Below, piece by piece: positions 32,448-42,622 of a DNA stretch of 64,000 nucleotides (position 1 is the first letter of the stretch; every line of letters starts with the position of its first letter). A model generated the notes under the pieces. The model ran no database searches. It was not told the DNA's origin and saw only the letters and a program-made list of their open reading frames with translations. Origin of the DNA: Alkalibacillus aidingensis (GTDB lineage Bacteria; Bacillota; Bacilli; Bacillales; Alkalibacillaceae); assembly GCF_014595945.1 (NCBI RefSeq), contig NZ_JABXWU010000001.1, positions 744,001-808,000 of the forward strand. The letters are read 5' to 3'. The position numbers and the translations under genes were made by a program.

Positions 32448-32455
32448 CTGGTATA

Positions 32456-33178
32456 CTACTGTTGCATATTATGATGGATTTCTTGAACATCATCTAAATC
32501 TTCTAACATATCAATTAACTTTTCCATCTCTTCTGAATGGTCCTCTGGAACCTCTGTATAAGTATCTGGAACCATTGTCATCTCTGCTGCTTCAAGTTTA
32601 AACTTTTCTTTTAGAGTATCTCTTACCGATTCGAAATCAGCTGGTTCTGTAAAAACCTCAAAAACCTCTTCATTCGTCTCGATTTCCTCACAACCTGCTT
32701 CAATCGCCTCGAGCATAAATTCATCTTCATCTAAGTCAAGTTCTGTCCGATCAACAACTATATACCCTTTTCGATGAAACATAAAAGATACACAGCCATT
32801 TTCCCCTAAATTACCGTTATTCTTACTAAAAGCATGCCTAACTTCTGATGCCGTTCGATTTTTGTTATCAGTCAGGACATCAACCATGACGGCCACTCCA
32901 CCTGGACCATAACCTTCATAAGTAAACTCTTCATAATTCTCACCGTCGACATTTCCAGTTGCTTTATTAATTGCACGTTCAATATTGTCATTCGGCATGT
33001 TATTACCTTTAGCTTTATCCACGGCTAGGCGAAGCGCTGCATTGGTTTCTAGGTCTGCTCCCCCTTGTTTTGCAGCCATGTAAATTTCCTTGGCTAATTT
33101 CATGAAAATTTTACCACGCTTAGCGTCCTTGGCATTTTTCTTATGTCTAATATTATGCCATTTTGAATGTCCAGCCAT
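32456..33178 (-). CDS. yebC: YebC/TACO1-family translation factor
   Basis: A 240-residue protein with the family start [23 protein letters not shown] and three-domain layout (DALMYEGYG-type segment seen as [15 protein letters not shown]). YebC-type proteins have been described as DNA-binding regulators and, for YebC/TACO1 members, as aids to translation of proline-rich stretches; which applies here is not shown by sequence. It lies upstream of ruvA in transcription order but is separated from it by a terminator. Confidence 0.93.
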   Translation of the reverse strand: MAGHSKWHNIRHKKNAKDAKRGKIFMKLAKEIYMAAKQGGADLETNAALRLAVDKAKGNNMPNDNIERAINKATGNVDGENYEEFTYEGYGPGGVAVMVDVLTDNKNRTASEVRHAFSKNNGNLGENGCVSFMFHRKGYIVVDRTELDLDEDEFMLEAIEAGCEEIETNEEVFEVFTEPADFESVRDTLKEKFKLEAAEMTMVPDTYTEVPEDHSEEMEKLIDMLEDLDDVQEIHHNMQQ

Positions 33179-33202
33179 ATATAATCCCCTCCCTAGGATT
33201 GT

Positions 33203-33958
33203 TTAAATCAATTCATTGACACGATATATTTTACCATTTTCTATCTGGTCTCTATTGTTAATAACCTTTTGTAAAGCATCTGCTACTTCTTTAGCACTTC
33301 TTAATTTTCCTTCTTTCTTTAAAGCTCTAAACGATTCAACATCTTTAAATGAATCTTGATCACTTTCTCTAATTTCCCCTTGCATATCCGTATCCATGAC
33401 GCCAGGGCTAAAAGCAATATGTAAATCATTTGTACCCCGTTCATCCGACTCTAAAGCGGCAGTTTGCGTATACATGTTAATAGCTGACTTTGTAGAACTG
33501 TAGACATTCCATCCATAAATTGTCTTCTCAGCCGCACCAGAGGTAACATTAACAACTGTGAAACGATCTGCTTCTACATGGGCCTTTAATGTGTTCACTA
33601 ATAGCATGGGAGCAGTTAGATTCAATGAAACATGTTTAGCAATTTCATGATTCTCCAATGTTCCTACAGGTCCCATGGGTGTCACCATACCTGCATTATT
33701 AACGATTAATAATTCCTCTACTGTATTCTTATTAAGCGTTTTGACCACTTCATGAGCAGTGTCATTTAAGGATTCTAAATCACTTAGATCACAAGAAAAA
33801 TGAAAATAAGATTGACGATTTTCATTTGCAAAGTTCTTAAAGTCATTCGTCTTACGCTTACGGGAAATAGTGATTACATGGTAATCATTTGTTAATAAGT
33901 TTTTCGCGACCTCTTCACCTAAACCTCTACTTGCACCAGTTACAATAGCAAACTTCAT
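33203..33958 (-). CDS. Short-chain dehydrogenase/reductase, YueD-like
   Basis: A 251-residue classical SDR. The cofactor motif TGASRGLG is at the N-terminus, NNAG follows mid-protein, and the catalytic residues are S in VTSGAAEKT, then YSSTK (YxxxK). Basic residues SRKRK after strand 2 suggest NADPH preference. The closest resemblance I recall is the benzil/sepiapterin-reductase-like YueD group. Two ATGs in a row follow GGGGG; the second (33958) is used. It starts about 65 bases after the lipoprotein gene ends. Its substrate is unknown. Confidence 0.82.
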   Translation of the reverse strand: MKFAIVTGASRGLGEEVAKNLLTNDYHVITISRKRKTNDFKNFANENRQSYFHFSCDLSDLESLNDTAHEVVKTLNKNTVEELLIVNNAGMVTPMGPVGTLENHEIAKHVSLNLTAPMLLVNTLKAHVEADRFTVVNVTSGAAEKTIYGWNVYSSTKSAINMYTQTAALESDERGTNDLHIAFSPGVMDTDMQGEIRESDQDSFKDVESFRALKKEGKLRSAKEVADALQKVINNRDQIENGKIYRVNELI

Positions 33959-34023
33959 CATAATTCCCCCAATAACTATGTATATTCGAACAGGAGTCAT
34001 TATCTCCTGCTCGATTCAACTTA

Positions 34024-34527
34024 TTAGTCTTTACGGTCTTCGATGCGATTATGGAATTCGCGATCTACATAGACCGTAATATCAGATCTGTCTGTTATAT
34101 TTTCCACTACTTCCTTAACTTTTGCAATAGCTTCATCTTCATCTGTTCTTGTTGCAACATTAATCGCTACATAAATTTGGTCGTCTTGTATGGAGATCCC
34201 TGCTTGTCGAACCTCATCTAAGTGCATGACCTGATAATAAACTTGACGCATTTGTTCATTGTTCTCAGACGTTTCTTCAGAGATATGAGGTTGTCCATCT
34301 GAGTTTTCTAATGAATCATCAATCTCTTCGTGTTTGAAATATTCATGCGGGTTTTCATACATATTAATGCGGATTAATTCCTCATCTGTCACCTCATCGT
34401 CTAGTTGCATCTCAGTACTTTGTTCACTATTCGTTAAAGATGAATCATCTGGGTCATCTGGATTCACGTAAGTACAAGCAGTTAACAGGAAAGTAAACGT
34501 TAACAACAGACCTAGCTTCTTGAACAT
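34024..34527 (-). CDS. YhcN/YlaJ-family sporulation lipoprotein
   Basis: A 167-residue lipoprotein. The signal peptide MFKKLGLLLTFTFLLTAC ends in the lipobox LTAC, with lipidation expected at C18. An acidic linker is followed by a YhcN/YlaJ-type domain (QAGISIQDDQIYVAINVATR, DRSDITVYVDREFHNRI). In B. subtilis the CoxA (YrbB) protein next to safA is of this family and is found in the spore cortex. The ribosome binding site GGAGGTG is paired in a hairpin with an upstream sequence, suggesting translational control. Confidence 0.87.
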   Translation of the reverse strand: MFKKLGLLLTFTFLLTACTYVNPDDPDDSSLTNSEQSTEMQLDDEVTDEELIRINMYENPHEYFKHEEIDDSLENSDGQPHISEETSENNEQMRQVYYQVMHLDEVRQAGISIQDDQIYVAINVATRTDEDEAIAKVKEVVENITDRSDITVYVDREFHNRIEDRKD

Positions 34528-34529
34528 GA

Positions 34530-34568
34530 AAACACCTCCGTTTCATTAGTTTGAAATGAGAGGTGTTT
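34530..34568 (-). promoter_or_regulatory. Hairpin that masks the ribosome binding site of the lipoprotein gene
   Basis: On the minus strand AAACACCTC (34560-34568) pairs perfectly with GAGGTGTTT (34530-34538), and an inner TCATT/AATGA stem adds five pairs beside a 4-base bulge. The second arm contains the GGAGGTG ribosome binding site of the lipoprotein gene, five to six bases before its ATG. Confidence 0.7.
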
Positions 34569-34578
34569 CATCATACAT

Positions 34579-35337
34579 TTATTCCTGTGTGAAATGATGG
34601 AAATTAGGTGGTGCTACTGGTAAAGCACGTTTATGAGCAGTACGTTGATGCATTTTCTCAATGATATCTGCATCTTGTTCATCTATCTTATCACCTTTTA
34701 GATAAGCATCTATAGAATCGTAAGAGACCCCCATCTCTTGTTCATCTGTTTGACCATGCCATAACCCTGCGCTCGGTGCTTTATTGATAATTTTCTCAGG
34801 TACACCTAAAGCCTTTCCAAGCTCGCGTACCTCAGACTTGGTATAATGCAATAATGGAACTAAGTCAACACCACCATCACCAAATTTTGTGAAATAACCG
34901 GTATACCACTCTGCTGCATTATCTGTACCGACTACTAAATAATTATAATTCGTTGCGATTGTATATAGTGTACTCATTCTCAGACGTGCTCGTAAATTTG
35001 CATCTGCTAGCCGTTCTTTCTCTTCGTTCCATTCATTTTTATTTTGAACTTGTTGTTTGATATTATCGAATAATAATTGATGTTGTTCGGTTAAATTAAC
35101 AGTAACTTGATTAATTCCCGAACCATTAACAACTAACTGAGCGTCTTCTGCATCTTCTGAGGAGCTACTACACGGCATAATCACACCTAAAGAATGATTA
35201 GGTAGTGCTTGTTTGATTAAATATGCCACGACCGAAGAATCAATACCCCCACTTAATCCTACAACTAATCCATTTGTGTTGGTTTCTTCAACGGTTTGCT
35301 TCAGCCAATTGACTAATTGATCGACATGTTTATCCAT
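34579..35337 (-). CDS. nadE: NAD synthetase (ammonia-dependent type)
   Basis: A 252-residue enzyme that amidates nicotinate adenine dinucleotide to NAD. The PP-loop is GLSGGIDSS, and the active-site segments GTDNAAEWYTGYFTKFGDGG and KAPSAGLWHGQTDEQEMG are intact. No nitrilase domain is present, so ammonia rather than glutamine is the expected donor. The ATG at 35337 follows AAAGGGGAG. It lies next to safA, where B. subtilis has the nadBCA quinolinate genes. Confidence 0.94.
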   Translation of the reverse strand: MDKHVDQLVNWLKQTVEETNTNGLVVGLSGGIDSSVVAYLIKQALPNHSLGVIMPCSSSSEDAEDAQLVVNGSGINQVTVNLTEQHQLLFDNIKQQVQNKNEWNEEKERLADANLRARLRMSTLYTIATNYNYLVVGTDNAAEWYTGYFTKFGDGGVDLVPLLHYTKSEVRELGKALGVPEKIINKAPSAGLWHGQTDEQEMGVSYDSIDAYLKGDKIDEQDADIIEKMHQRTAHKRALPVAPPNFHHFTQE

Positions 35338-35394
35338 AAATAATCTCCCCTTTATTAATAGAAATAATTTTATCATAAAATATGGCAAAATAAA

Positions 35395-35426
35395 AACAGA
35401 CTGTCCCCAAATGGGAGCAGTCTGTT
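35395..35426 (-). terminator. Terminator of safA
   Basis: AACAGACTG and CAGTCTGTT with an inner CCC/GGG form a strong stem. The minus strand continues into TTTTATTTT. It lies directly downstream of safA. Confidence 0.9.
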
Positions 35427-35438
35427 AACACATATTGT

Positions 35439-36146
35439 TTAATAATAATTTCTCATATAACCGTAATGATAATAATTCATTGGTGCAGCTGTACACCCAC
35501 AATGACGCTGGTAATAAGGATAATACATATAGGAACGATTAGGATAATAGTTGGTGTAATGATTCGGGTTATAATAGGCATTAACAGGTTCTTGAACAGG
35601 ATTATACCAATAAGTTACAGGCTGCTGGTGGTTATAAAATGTCGATGGATCTAAAAGTTCCTCTTGTTCTTTCTCTTGCTGATCTTCGTTATATGGTTTA
35701 ATCTCCTTATCAAAAACAAATTGTTCATCTTCGCGAATAAATGGAATAGGTTTTGGCTTTGTTTCTTTAGAAGGGGGCGGGCTTAGTCGATAATATGAAG
35801 GTAGGTCTTCTTTCGTCTTAACTCTTTGTTGTTGTGTTGGTTCGTTCGATTTAGCTTGTGTCATAGCTTCTTCTTTCTTGGCTACTTCTTCAGTATTTTC
35901 TGAAGATACTTCCTCTACGACTTGTTCACTATTTTCTTCAGTTAATGTGGTCTCCACTTTTGAATCTGTCGTTTGATCATCTTGTTTTGGCGACTGATCT
36001 TTAGGAACTTTAAGTTTCATCCCCGATAACAGGTCTTTAGGGTCACGAAGTTGTTTATTCATTTGATGTAGTTCACTTTCAGTAATCCCATAACTGTTTG
36101 CAATGGAGGCCATCGTTTCCCCTTTTTTGACAATATGAATTTTCAC
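35439..36146 (-). CDS. safA: Spore coat morphogenetic protein SafA
   Basis: A 235-residue protein with an N-terminal LysM domain (KIHIVKKGETMASIANSYGI to GMKLKVPK, about residues 2-49), a long Glu/Gln/Thr-rich linker, and a Tyr, Asn, Pro and His-rich C-terminus (for example NPNHYTNYYPNRSYMYYPYY). This is the layout of SafA, which organises the inner spore coat with SpoVID. AAAGGAG nine bases upstream supports the GTG at 36146 as start. A CATAAGTT sequence upstream is a weak sigma-E -10 candidate. Confidence 0.9.
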   Translation of the reverse strand: MKIHIVKKGETMASIANSYGITESELHQMNKQLRDPKDLLSGMKLKVPKDQSPKQDDQTTDSKVETTLTEENSEQVVEEVSSENTEEVAKKEEAMTQAKSNEPTQQQRVKTKEDLPSYYRLSPPPSKETKPKPIPFIREDEQFVFDKEIKPYNEDQQEKEQEELLDPSTFYNHQQPVTYWYNPVQEPVNAYYNPNHYTNYYPNRSYMYYPYYQRHCGCTAAPMNYYHYGYMRNYY

Positions 36147-36308
36147 TTTTGCATACTCCTTTCTGAAGTCGTACCTAGGCGCTAGTATCAACTTATGCAA
36201 AAAAAGTAAAAATGTTGACCATTCATATTAGAAAGGCATGATTAATCAATGAAAATTCATATTATTTTATCCAAATCTCTAATAAAGCTCATGTTATTAG
36301 TATGTATG

Positions 36309-36348
36309 TTTTTCCAGCGAACCCATTAATTCAGGGTCCACTGGAAAA
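36309..36348. repeat. Inverted repeat between obg and safA
   Basis: TTTTTCCAGCGAACCC (36309-36324) and GGGTCCACTGGAAAAA (36334-36349) are near-perfect arms around a short loop. The A and T runs pair with each other, so no free T-tail remains for a normal terminator on either strand. Confidence 0.7.
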
Positions 36349-36391
36349 ATAAAGACTTACCCAGATGATCTATATTCTTGGATAGGAACCG

Positions 36392-37690
<1,299 letters not shown>

Positions 37691-37758
37691 CTACTTAGTA
37701 AAGGAATTTAGTTCGTTTACTATGATTTCAAACCAATTCCTTTATTCTCTTATTAAAT

Positions 37759-38277
37759 TTAACGATAATGGAATACAAATTGTATCATCTCTTCTGTTTG
37801 GTTAATCTCTTGACAGTTGGTCATATGATGAATAGCTTCCATTAAAGAGTCATGCTGTTCTAATTGTTTAGGCCACTCATATATAACCTGCCAATTTTCT
37901 TGATGTTTAATAATCACATGAACTATGTACTGATCAAATTCAGAGAGATAACTATTAATTTTACGGACTAATTGTTCCCCATCGTTTTTCATCTCAATGT
38001 CATTAAATATGACGGATTCATTTGAATCACCTTCTACTGTAAAAGAGAGAGCCAAATGATTTTCTTCTAAATTAATGGTAAGTAACCATCTTACAAATTC
38101 TGGAGCATTAAGAGTTTGTAACTTTCGTTCACGATTAAGTCGTTCAATTAGGTTATTTAATTTCTCTTTTGATTTGTCGTGCTTCCCCATAGAAGCATAG
38201 CCTTGAACAAGTTGTAAATCATTCATTAAATCATGGCGATATAATCGTAACCAATCTAAAAATTCCTTAGAATGCAA
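37759..38277 (-). CDS. spo0B: Sporulation phosphotransferase Spo0B
   Basis: A 172-residue protein that passes phosphate from Spo0F to Spo0A in the sporulation phosphorelay. The phospho-accepting histidine lies in LRLYRHDLMNDLQLVQGY, within the helical hairpin, and is followed by a degenerate kinase-like C-terminal domain. The TTG at 38277 (MHSKEFLDWLRLY) is favoured by AGGTGA five bases upstream; the GTG three codons earlier would overlap that site. The order rpmA-spo0B-obg is conserved in Bacillus, though a strong terminator separates rpmA here. Confidence 0.9.
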   Translation of the reverse strand: MHSKEFLDWLRLYRHDLMNDLQLVQGYASMGKHDKSKEKLNNLIERLNRERKLQTLNAPEFVRWLLTINLEENHLALSFTVEGDSNESVIFNDIEMKNDGEQLVRKINSYLSEFDQYIVHVIIKHQENWQVIYEWPKQLEQHDSLMEAIHHMTNCQEINQTEEMIQFVFHYR

Positions 38278-38357
38278 GAAAATCACCTACACTTATTGTT
38301 TTACATTTATCTTATCACAATTCATCAACATGCCATATACGACATTGATGAATTTAA

Positions 38358-38389
38358 AAAACCGGCTCTAATTGATTAGAGCCGGTTTT
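38358..38389 (-). terminator. Terminator of rplU-prp-rpmA
   Basis: AAAACCGGCTCTAAT and ATTAGAGCCGGTTTT form a perfect 15-bp stem with a 2-base gap, followed on the minus strand by more T. It lies just downstream of rpmA. Confidence 0.93.
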
Positions 38390-38395
38390 AAACGT

Positions 38396-39033
<638 letters not shown>

Positions 39034-39045
39034 GAATTAAAATCC

Positions 39046-39354
39046 TTACGCGTTAATTTTATCAATAGTTACTTTTGTGTACGGCTGACGATGACCTTGT
39101 TTACGCTTGTAATTTTTCTTTGGCTTATATTTGAAAACAGTAATCTTACGACCTTTACCCTGCTTTTCAACTTTACCAGTTACAGATGCACCGTCTACGT
39201 ATGGTGAGCCAACTTTTACGTCATCTCCACCAACGAAAAGTACTTTGTCAAACGTTACTTCTTCACCAGCTTCATCATTTAGCTTTTCGATGAAGATTGA
39301 TTGACCTTCTTCTACTTTAATTTGCTTACCACCTGTTTCGATAATTGCGTACAT
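39046..39354 (-). CDS. rplU: 50S ribosomal protein L21
   Basis: A 102-residue ribosomal protein with the typical start [18 protein letters not shown] and the C-terminal RNA-binding segment [19 protein letters not shown]. The ATG at 39354 follows AGGAGGTGC and gives the standard length; upstream in-frame codons belong to the leader. It opens the rplU-prp-rpmA operon. Confidence 0.98.
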   Translation of the reverse strand: MYAIIETGGKQIKVEEGQSIFIEKLNDEAGEEVTFDKVLFVGGDDVKVGSPYVDGASVTGKVEKQGKGRKITVFKYKPKKNYKRKQGHRQPYTKVTIDKINA

Positions 39355-39365
39355 TCTCTGCACCT

Positions 39366-39466
39366 CCTCTAATAACTCAGACTCGCCATCCAAGGTACTT
39401 ATAAGACTATAAGTTTAAAACCTTTTCTGAGCGGTTGTAGCACGGGTGCTACATTAAAACATAACA
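39366..39466 (-). ncRNA. L21 leader (autoregulatory mRNA structure)
   Basis: Between the promoter and rplU the minus strand forms two perfect short hairpins, GTAGCAC-CC-GTGCTAC and CTTATA-GTC-TTATAAG region, plus CTCAG/CTGAG pairing further apart. The position and content match the L21 leader of Firmicutes, thought to bind the product of the operon. The assignment rests on position and hairpins; no covariance search was possible. Confidence 0.7.
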
Positions 39467-39472
39467 TACTAG

Positions 39473-39502
39473 ATAATACCACGAACTAAAAAAGTTTGTC
39501 AA
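39473..39502 (-). promoter_or_regulatory. Promoter of rplU-prp-rpmA
   Basis: The minus strand reads TTGACA (39497-39502), 18 bases, TATTAT (39473-39478). The -35 box lies inside the last codons of rng. Confidence 0.82.
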
Positions 39503-40910
39503 CATGATTACCCTCTTCTTTCATTCGGTTGAGTAACCAAGCGACCTCTCCTATTTTAAACAATTGGTAAGGGGCTTGTAAAGAGGAATCCTGTGTTAAA
39601 TAACAGTCAAAGTGAAACTGATGTTGCTCATTTAACTCCTTAATATACTTTTTATAAGAATGGTAATCATCAGACCGAACTTTAACTTGTAAATATTCTA
39701 CTATTGATGCTTCATAAGTCAATAAATCCTCCTCTAACTTCGCCTGATAATGGTTATTTGCCCACTGCATGCAGCGATCTTGCATGCCAAAAAATTGATA
39801 GGCGTCCTGATACATTCTTTTGCGAGTAACTTCAAGCATACCTAAGTTGGTGAAGCCAGCAATATGAACAGGTACATCATCTACAGTAGCTTCTTGTTTA
39901 AAGACTTTGATTATATCGTGCTGATGATGTTTTGACTTCACATTGAGAAAGTCTATAATGATCGCTCCTGACAACTCTCTTATCCTAAGCTGTCTAGCAC
40001 ATTCCTTAGCCGCTTCAAGATTAATTTCTTTAACTGCTTCTTCCTTTGATTTATTTCCCCGGTACGATCCCGTATCAATATCTATAGCCGTCAAGGCTTC
40101 GGCACGGTCAATCGTTATAGAAGCTCCAGATGCTAGCTTCACTTTCCGACTTGTTAACATTTCACCTGTTCGTTCAAAAGAAAAAGGTTTATGAATGGCA
40201 AAACGTCGATCATAATGAATCACTTCATTCAATTGAGGATTAGATTCTTTTAGATGCTGGGTGGTCGTTAAATCATCACACACTACTTCATCCACTTCTT
40301 CAGGTTTTAATCTAGATAAGTATTGATACATTCGATCCTGTGTCCGATCAACGAATCCCTTATAACCCTTAGCTCGAAATCTTTCAATTCTTTCCCAAGT
40401 GGTTTTTAAATTAAAAAAGGCCTGATGCAACTGCTCTTTAGTTGCATTTTTAGCCCTTGTTCTGACAATAACTCCTTCATCGGGTGCAACCACCTCTTCT
40501 AGATGGTGTTTCACCCTCAAATAGTCATCTTCGTTCAATTTATTAGAATACTTAATAACTGACTCCCCAGGCAAATAGATCATATATGGATTTTTCAATT
40601 CAACCTGGGGTGAAAGTGTCATACTTTTGCCTTTACCTGAAAGCCGTTTAACTTGTAGTAACAATGCTTGTCCTCTGAAAATACGGCTCTCTCGATCAAT
40701 AGATGATAATGGTAAATAAGCCAAATCACTCAAACCGATATCAACAAAACAAGCTTGAATACGCTCGTCAATCTGTTGAACTACACCCATAACCATATCA
40801 CCTATTTGGTAAGCAGACTTCTGCTGATACTGTACATGAGTTATTTGGCCATCAAGAAGGTCCCATAAAAGTTGGTGGTTGGTTTTAGTTTGCAAATAAA
40901 TTTTTCTCAT
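39486..40910 (-). CDS. rng: Ribonuclease G/E family protein
   Basis: A 474-residue RNase E/G-type endoribonuclease. It has an N-terminal S1 RNA-binding region (GDMVMGVVQQIDERIQACFVDIG), a 5'-sensor region, and a DNase I-like catalytic core with metal-binding aspartates in TAIDIDTGSYRG and GAIIIDFLNVK. It is shorter than E. coli RNase E and lacks the scaffold tail. It directly precedes rplU and follows spoIVFB with no gap, as in some Bacillaceae. Confidence 0.93.
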   Translation of the reverse strand: MRKIYLQTKTNHQLLWDLLDGQITHVQYQQKSAYQIGDMVMGVVQQIDERIQACFVDIGLSDLAYLPLSSIDRESRIFRGQALLLQVKRLSGKGKSMTLSPQVELKNPYMIYLPGESVIKYSNKLNEDDYLRVKHHLEEVVAPDEGVIVRTRAKNATKEQLHQAFFNLKTTWERIERFRAKGYKGFVDRTQDRMYQYLSRLKPEEVDEVVCDDLTTTQHLKESNPQLNEVIHYDRRFAIHKPFSFERTGEMLTSRKVKLASGASITIDRAEALTAIDIDTGSYRGNKSKEEAVKEINLEAAKECARQLRIRELSGAIIIDFLNVKSKHHQHDIIKVFKQEATVDDVPVHIAGFTNLGMLEVTRKRMYQDAYQFFGMQDRCMQWANNHYQAKLEEDLLTYEASIVEYLQVKVRSDDYHSYKKYIKELNEQHQFHFDCYLTQDSSLQAPYQLFKIGEVAWLLNRMKEEGNHVDKLF

Positions 40911-41750
40911 TTAACTAACCTCTGATTGTAAATTTAGTGATAGATCCCACTGGTGCTGAGTGAACAGAATCTTTAAACACTCATCTTCTGTCAGAACCCC
41001 TTCATTCTCAATATGTACAAAATGATAACAGCCTTTCTTAAACTGTTTAACTAACTCACTTACAGGAGTTCCACTAGGTATTTGTAATATATGGACGTCT
41101 GATCGATCCACATTACTGACAAAATACCGCGAGAGTAAGTGTTTTAACAAAAAGATATGCTTACTTTGCCAGGTGAACCAATTATCTAATAGTAAAAACA
41201 CGGATAACCAAGTCAGTTGGATATTATACCAGCCGATAATTAAAAGTATACCATTCATTAAAACAATCATCAGCATCGAAATAATCGTCATCGTTGCGAT
41301 CGCGCGATGAAATGCAATCACTTTATTTAGGGCAATAAAAAGAAACCTTCCGCCATCTAACGGAAGAATAGGTAATAGATTAAATATCAAGATCACGGTA
41401 TTCATAATTAATAACAACGAAGTTAGCGAGGTACTGATTCCCCAGTATGATAATAAATAAATGAATCCATAAATCCATATATGCTGTAAGGGGCCGGCTA
41501 CCGTCACAATCAACTCTTCTTTACTTGGTCTATTATAATAATCTTCCGTTTCCATCACTCCACCAAATGGCCATAGGACAATCTTAGAAACATTCCACCT
41601 GAAGTACTTTGCTGCTAAATAATGGCCCATCTCATGGGTTAAAACAATAGCACTCAAACAAATCAATTCTACAAACATACCTAAGAAATAGGCAATAATC
41701 GATACGAGTAGAAAAAGTGGGTGTATTTGGAATTTTTGTTGGGCGAACAT
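40911..41750 (-). CDS. spoIVFB: Stage IV sporulation site-2 protease SpoIVFB
   Basis: A 279-residue intramembrane zinc metalloprotease that cuts pro-sigma-K in the mother cell. The zinc motif HEMGH is at 39-43 within a transmembrane segment, and the third ligand is D132 in LPLDGGRFL. Six membrane segments are followed by a CBS-like C-terminal domain that senses ATP in B. subtilis. It starts 2 bases after spoIVFA, its regulator. Confidence 0.95.
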   Translation of the reverse strand: MFAQQKFQIHPLFLLVSIIAYFLGMFVELICLSAIVLTHEMGHYLAAKYFRWNVSKIVLWPFGGVMETEDYYNRPSKEELIVTVAGPLQHIWIYGFIYLLSYWGISTSLTSLLLIMNTVILIFNLLPILPLDGGRFLFIALNKVIAFHRAIATMTIISMLMIVLMNGILLIIGWYNIQLTWLSVFLLLDNWFTWQSKHIFLLKHLLSRYFVSNVDRSDVHILQIPSGTPVSELVKQFKKGCYHFVHIENEGVLTEDECLKILFTQHQWDLSLNLQSEVS

Positions 41751-41752
41751 AA

Positions 41753-42496
41753 TTAATCACCTAATATGACTTGCATCGGATCGACATATTGATGACCTTC
41801 TTGGATTGCAAAGAATAACTCAGAGCGCCCTAATAGCTCGTCTGGCTTAACGGTGGCAATCTGCTTATTCGGGTCAACAAACTGATAATGGAATACATCA
41901 ATTTCACTGAGATTACCGTAGACTGTTTTCTGTCCATCTTCATGTTGAATAATCACTGTTCGTCCTGTTTCAGGTTTCGTACCAGCAAATAAGACAGTAC
42001 CTCTTTCAACTGGATATACCCCTTGTTCTTCAGCTACTTCGATATGAACTCCTCCATTTGATTCTGTCACACCGTCCACCTGTAATCCACTCACTGGTAC
42101 TGTCTCGGAGGAATCATGTTGATGGCTCGCAGGCCGATCTAATGCTGAAGACACAAATACCGATTTAAAACGTGAGTCATACCAAGCTTGTACAGTAGCA
42201 AATGGCAAATCCTCAGTCATCCAGTCATGAACCTGAGTTTGAGCTTGCTTCATCCAAGGAGCTGGAGAATGATAGATAAAGAACGAGACAAAAAATAAAC
42301 AGATTGATAAAAATAATTTAGTTAATAACGTTGGTTTCAACTTGGGAAGACCAAGCTTTTCATCACCTGAAACAGGTATATAACCGTGACTTTCTTCTTT
42401 TGATGGCAAAATAGAACTGTTTTGTTCTAACTTTGAACGGCTTGTCTGTTTTCTCTTTGCAATATTATGACGGATTTCATTTAATTTTCGACTCAT
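41753..42496 (-). CDS. spoIVFA: Stage IV sporulation regulator SpoIVFA
   Basis: A 247-residue protein that holds SpoIVFB inactive until engulfment is complete. One transmembrane helix lies at about 57-77 (LLTKLFLSICLFFVSFFIYH), and the C-terminal part is an M23/LytM-like domain (YPVERGTVLFAGTKPETGRTVIIQH) lacking the zinc-binding histidines, so it is not a peptidase. It is the target of SpoIVB in B. subtilis. It forms an operon with spoIVFB. Confidence 0.92.
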   Translation of the reverse strand: MSRKLNEIRHNIAKRKQTSRSKLEQNSSILPSKEESHGYIPVSGDEKLGLPKLKPTLLTKLFLSICLFFVSFFIYHSPAPWMKQAQTQVHDWMTEDLPFATVQAWYDSRFKSVFVSSALDRPASHQHDSSETVPVSGLQVDGVTESNGGVHIEVAEEQGVYPVERGTVLFAGTKPETGRTVIIQHEDGQKTVYGNLSEIDVFHYQFVDPNKQIATVKPDELLGRSELFFAIQEGHQYVDPMQVILGD

Positions 42497-42575
42497 AACT
42501 CACCATTCCTTTTCGGCATTTGTACTAGCTTATTCAGGCACGAGAGAATTATGATAAATAAAGCTGAGCAAAAAA

Positions 42576-42607
42576 AAGAGCTTAAACGACCGAACGCTTA
42601 AACTCTT
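42576..42607 (-). terminator. Terminator of the mreBCD-minCD operon
   Basis: On the minus strand AAGAGTTTAAGCG pairs with CGTTTAAGCTCTT, followed by a run of eight T. It lies 16 bases after the minD stop. Confidence 0.92.
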
Positions 42608-42622
42608 AGATATTAATAGAGA

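Noticed and set aside
36309-36348. Rho-independent terminator after obg
   Set aside because: The arms are good but no unpaired T-run follows on either strand, so it is reported only as an inverted repeat.
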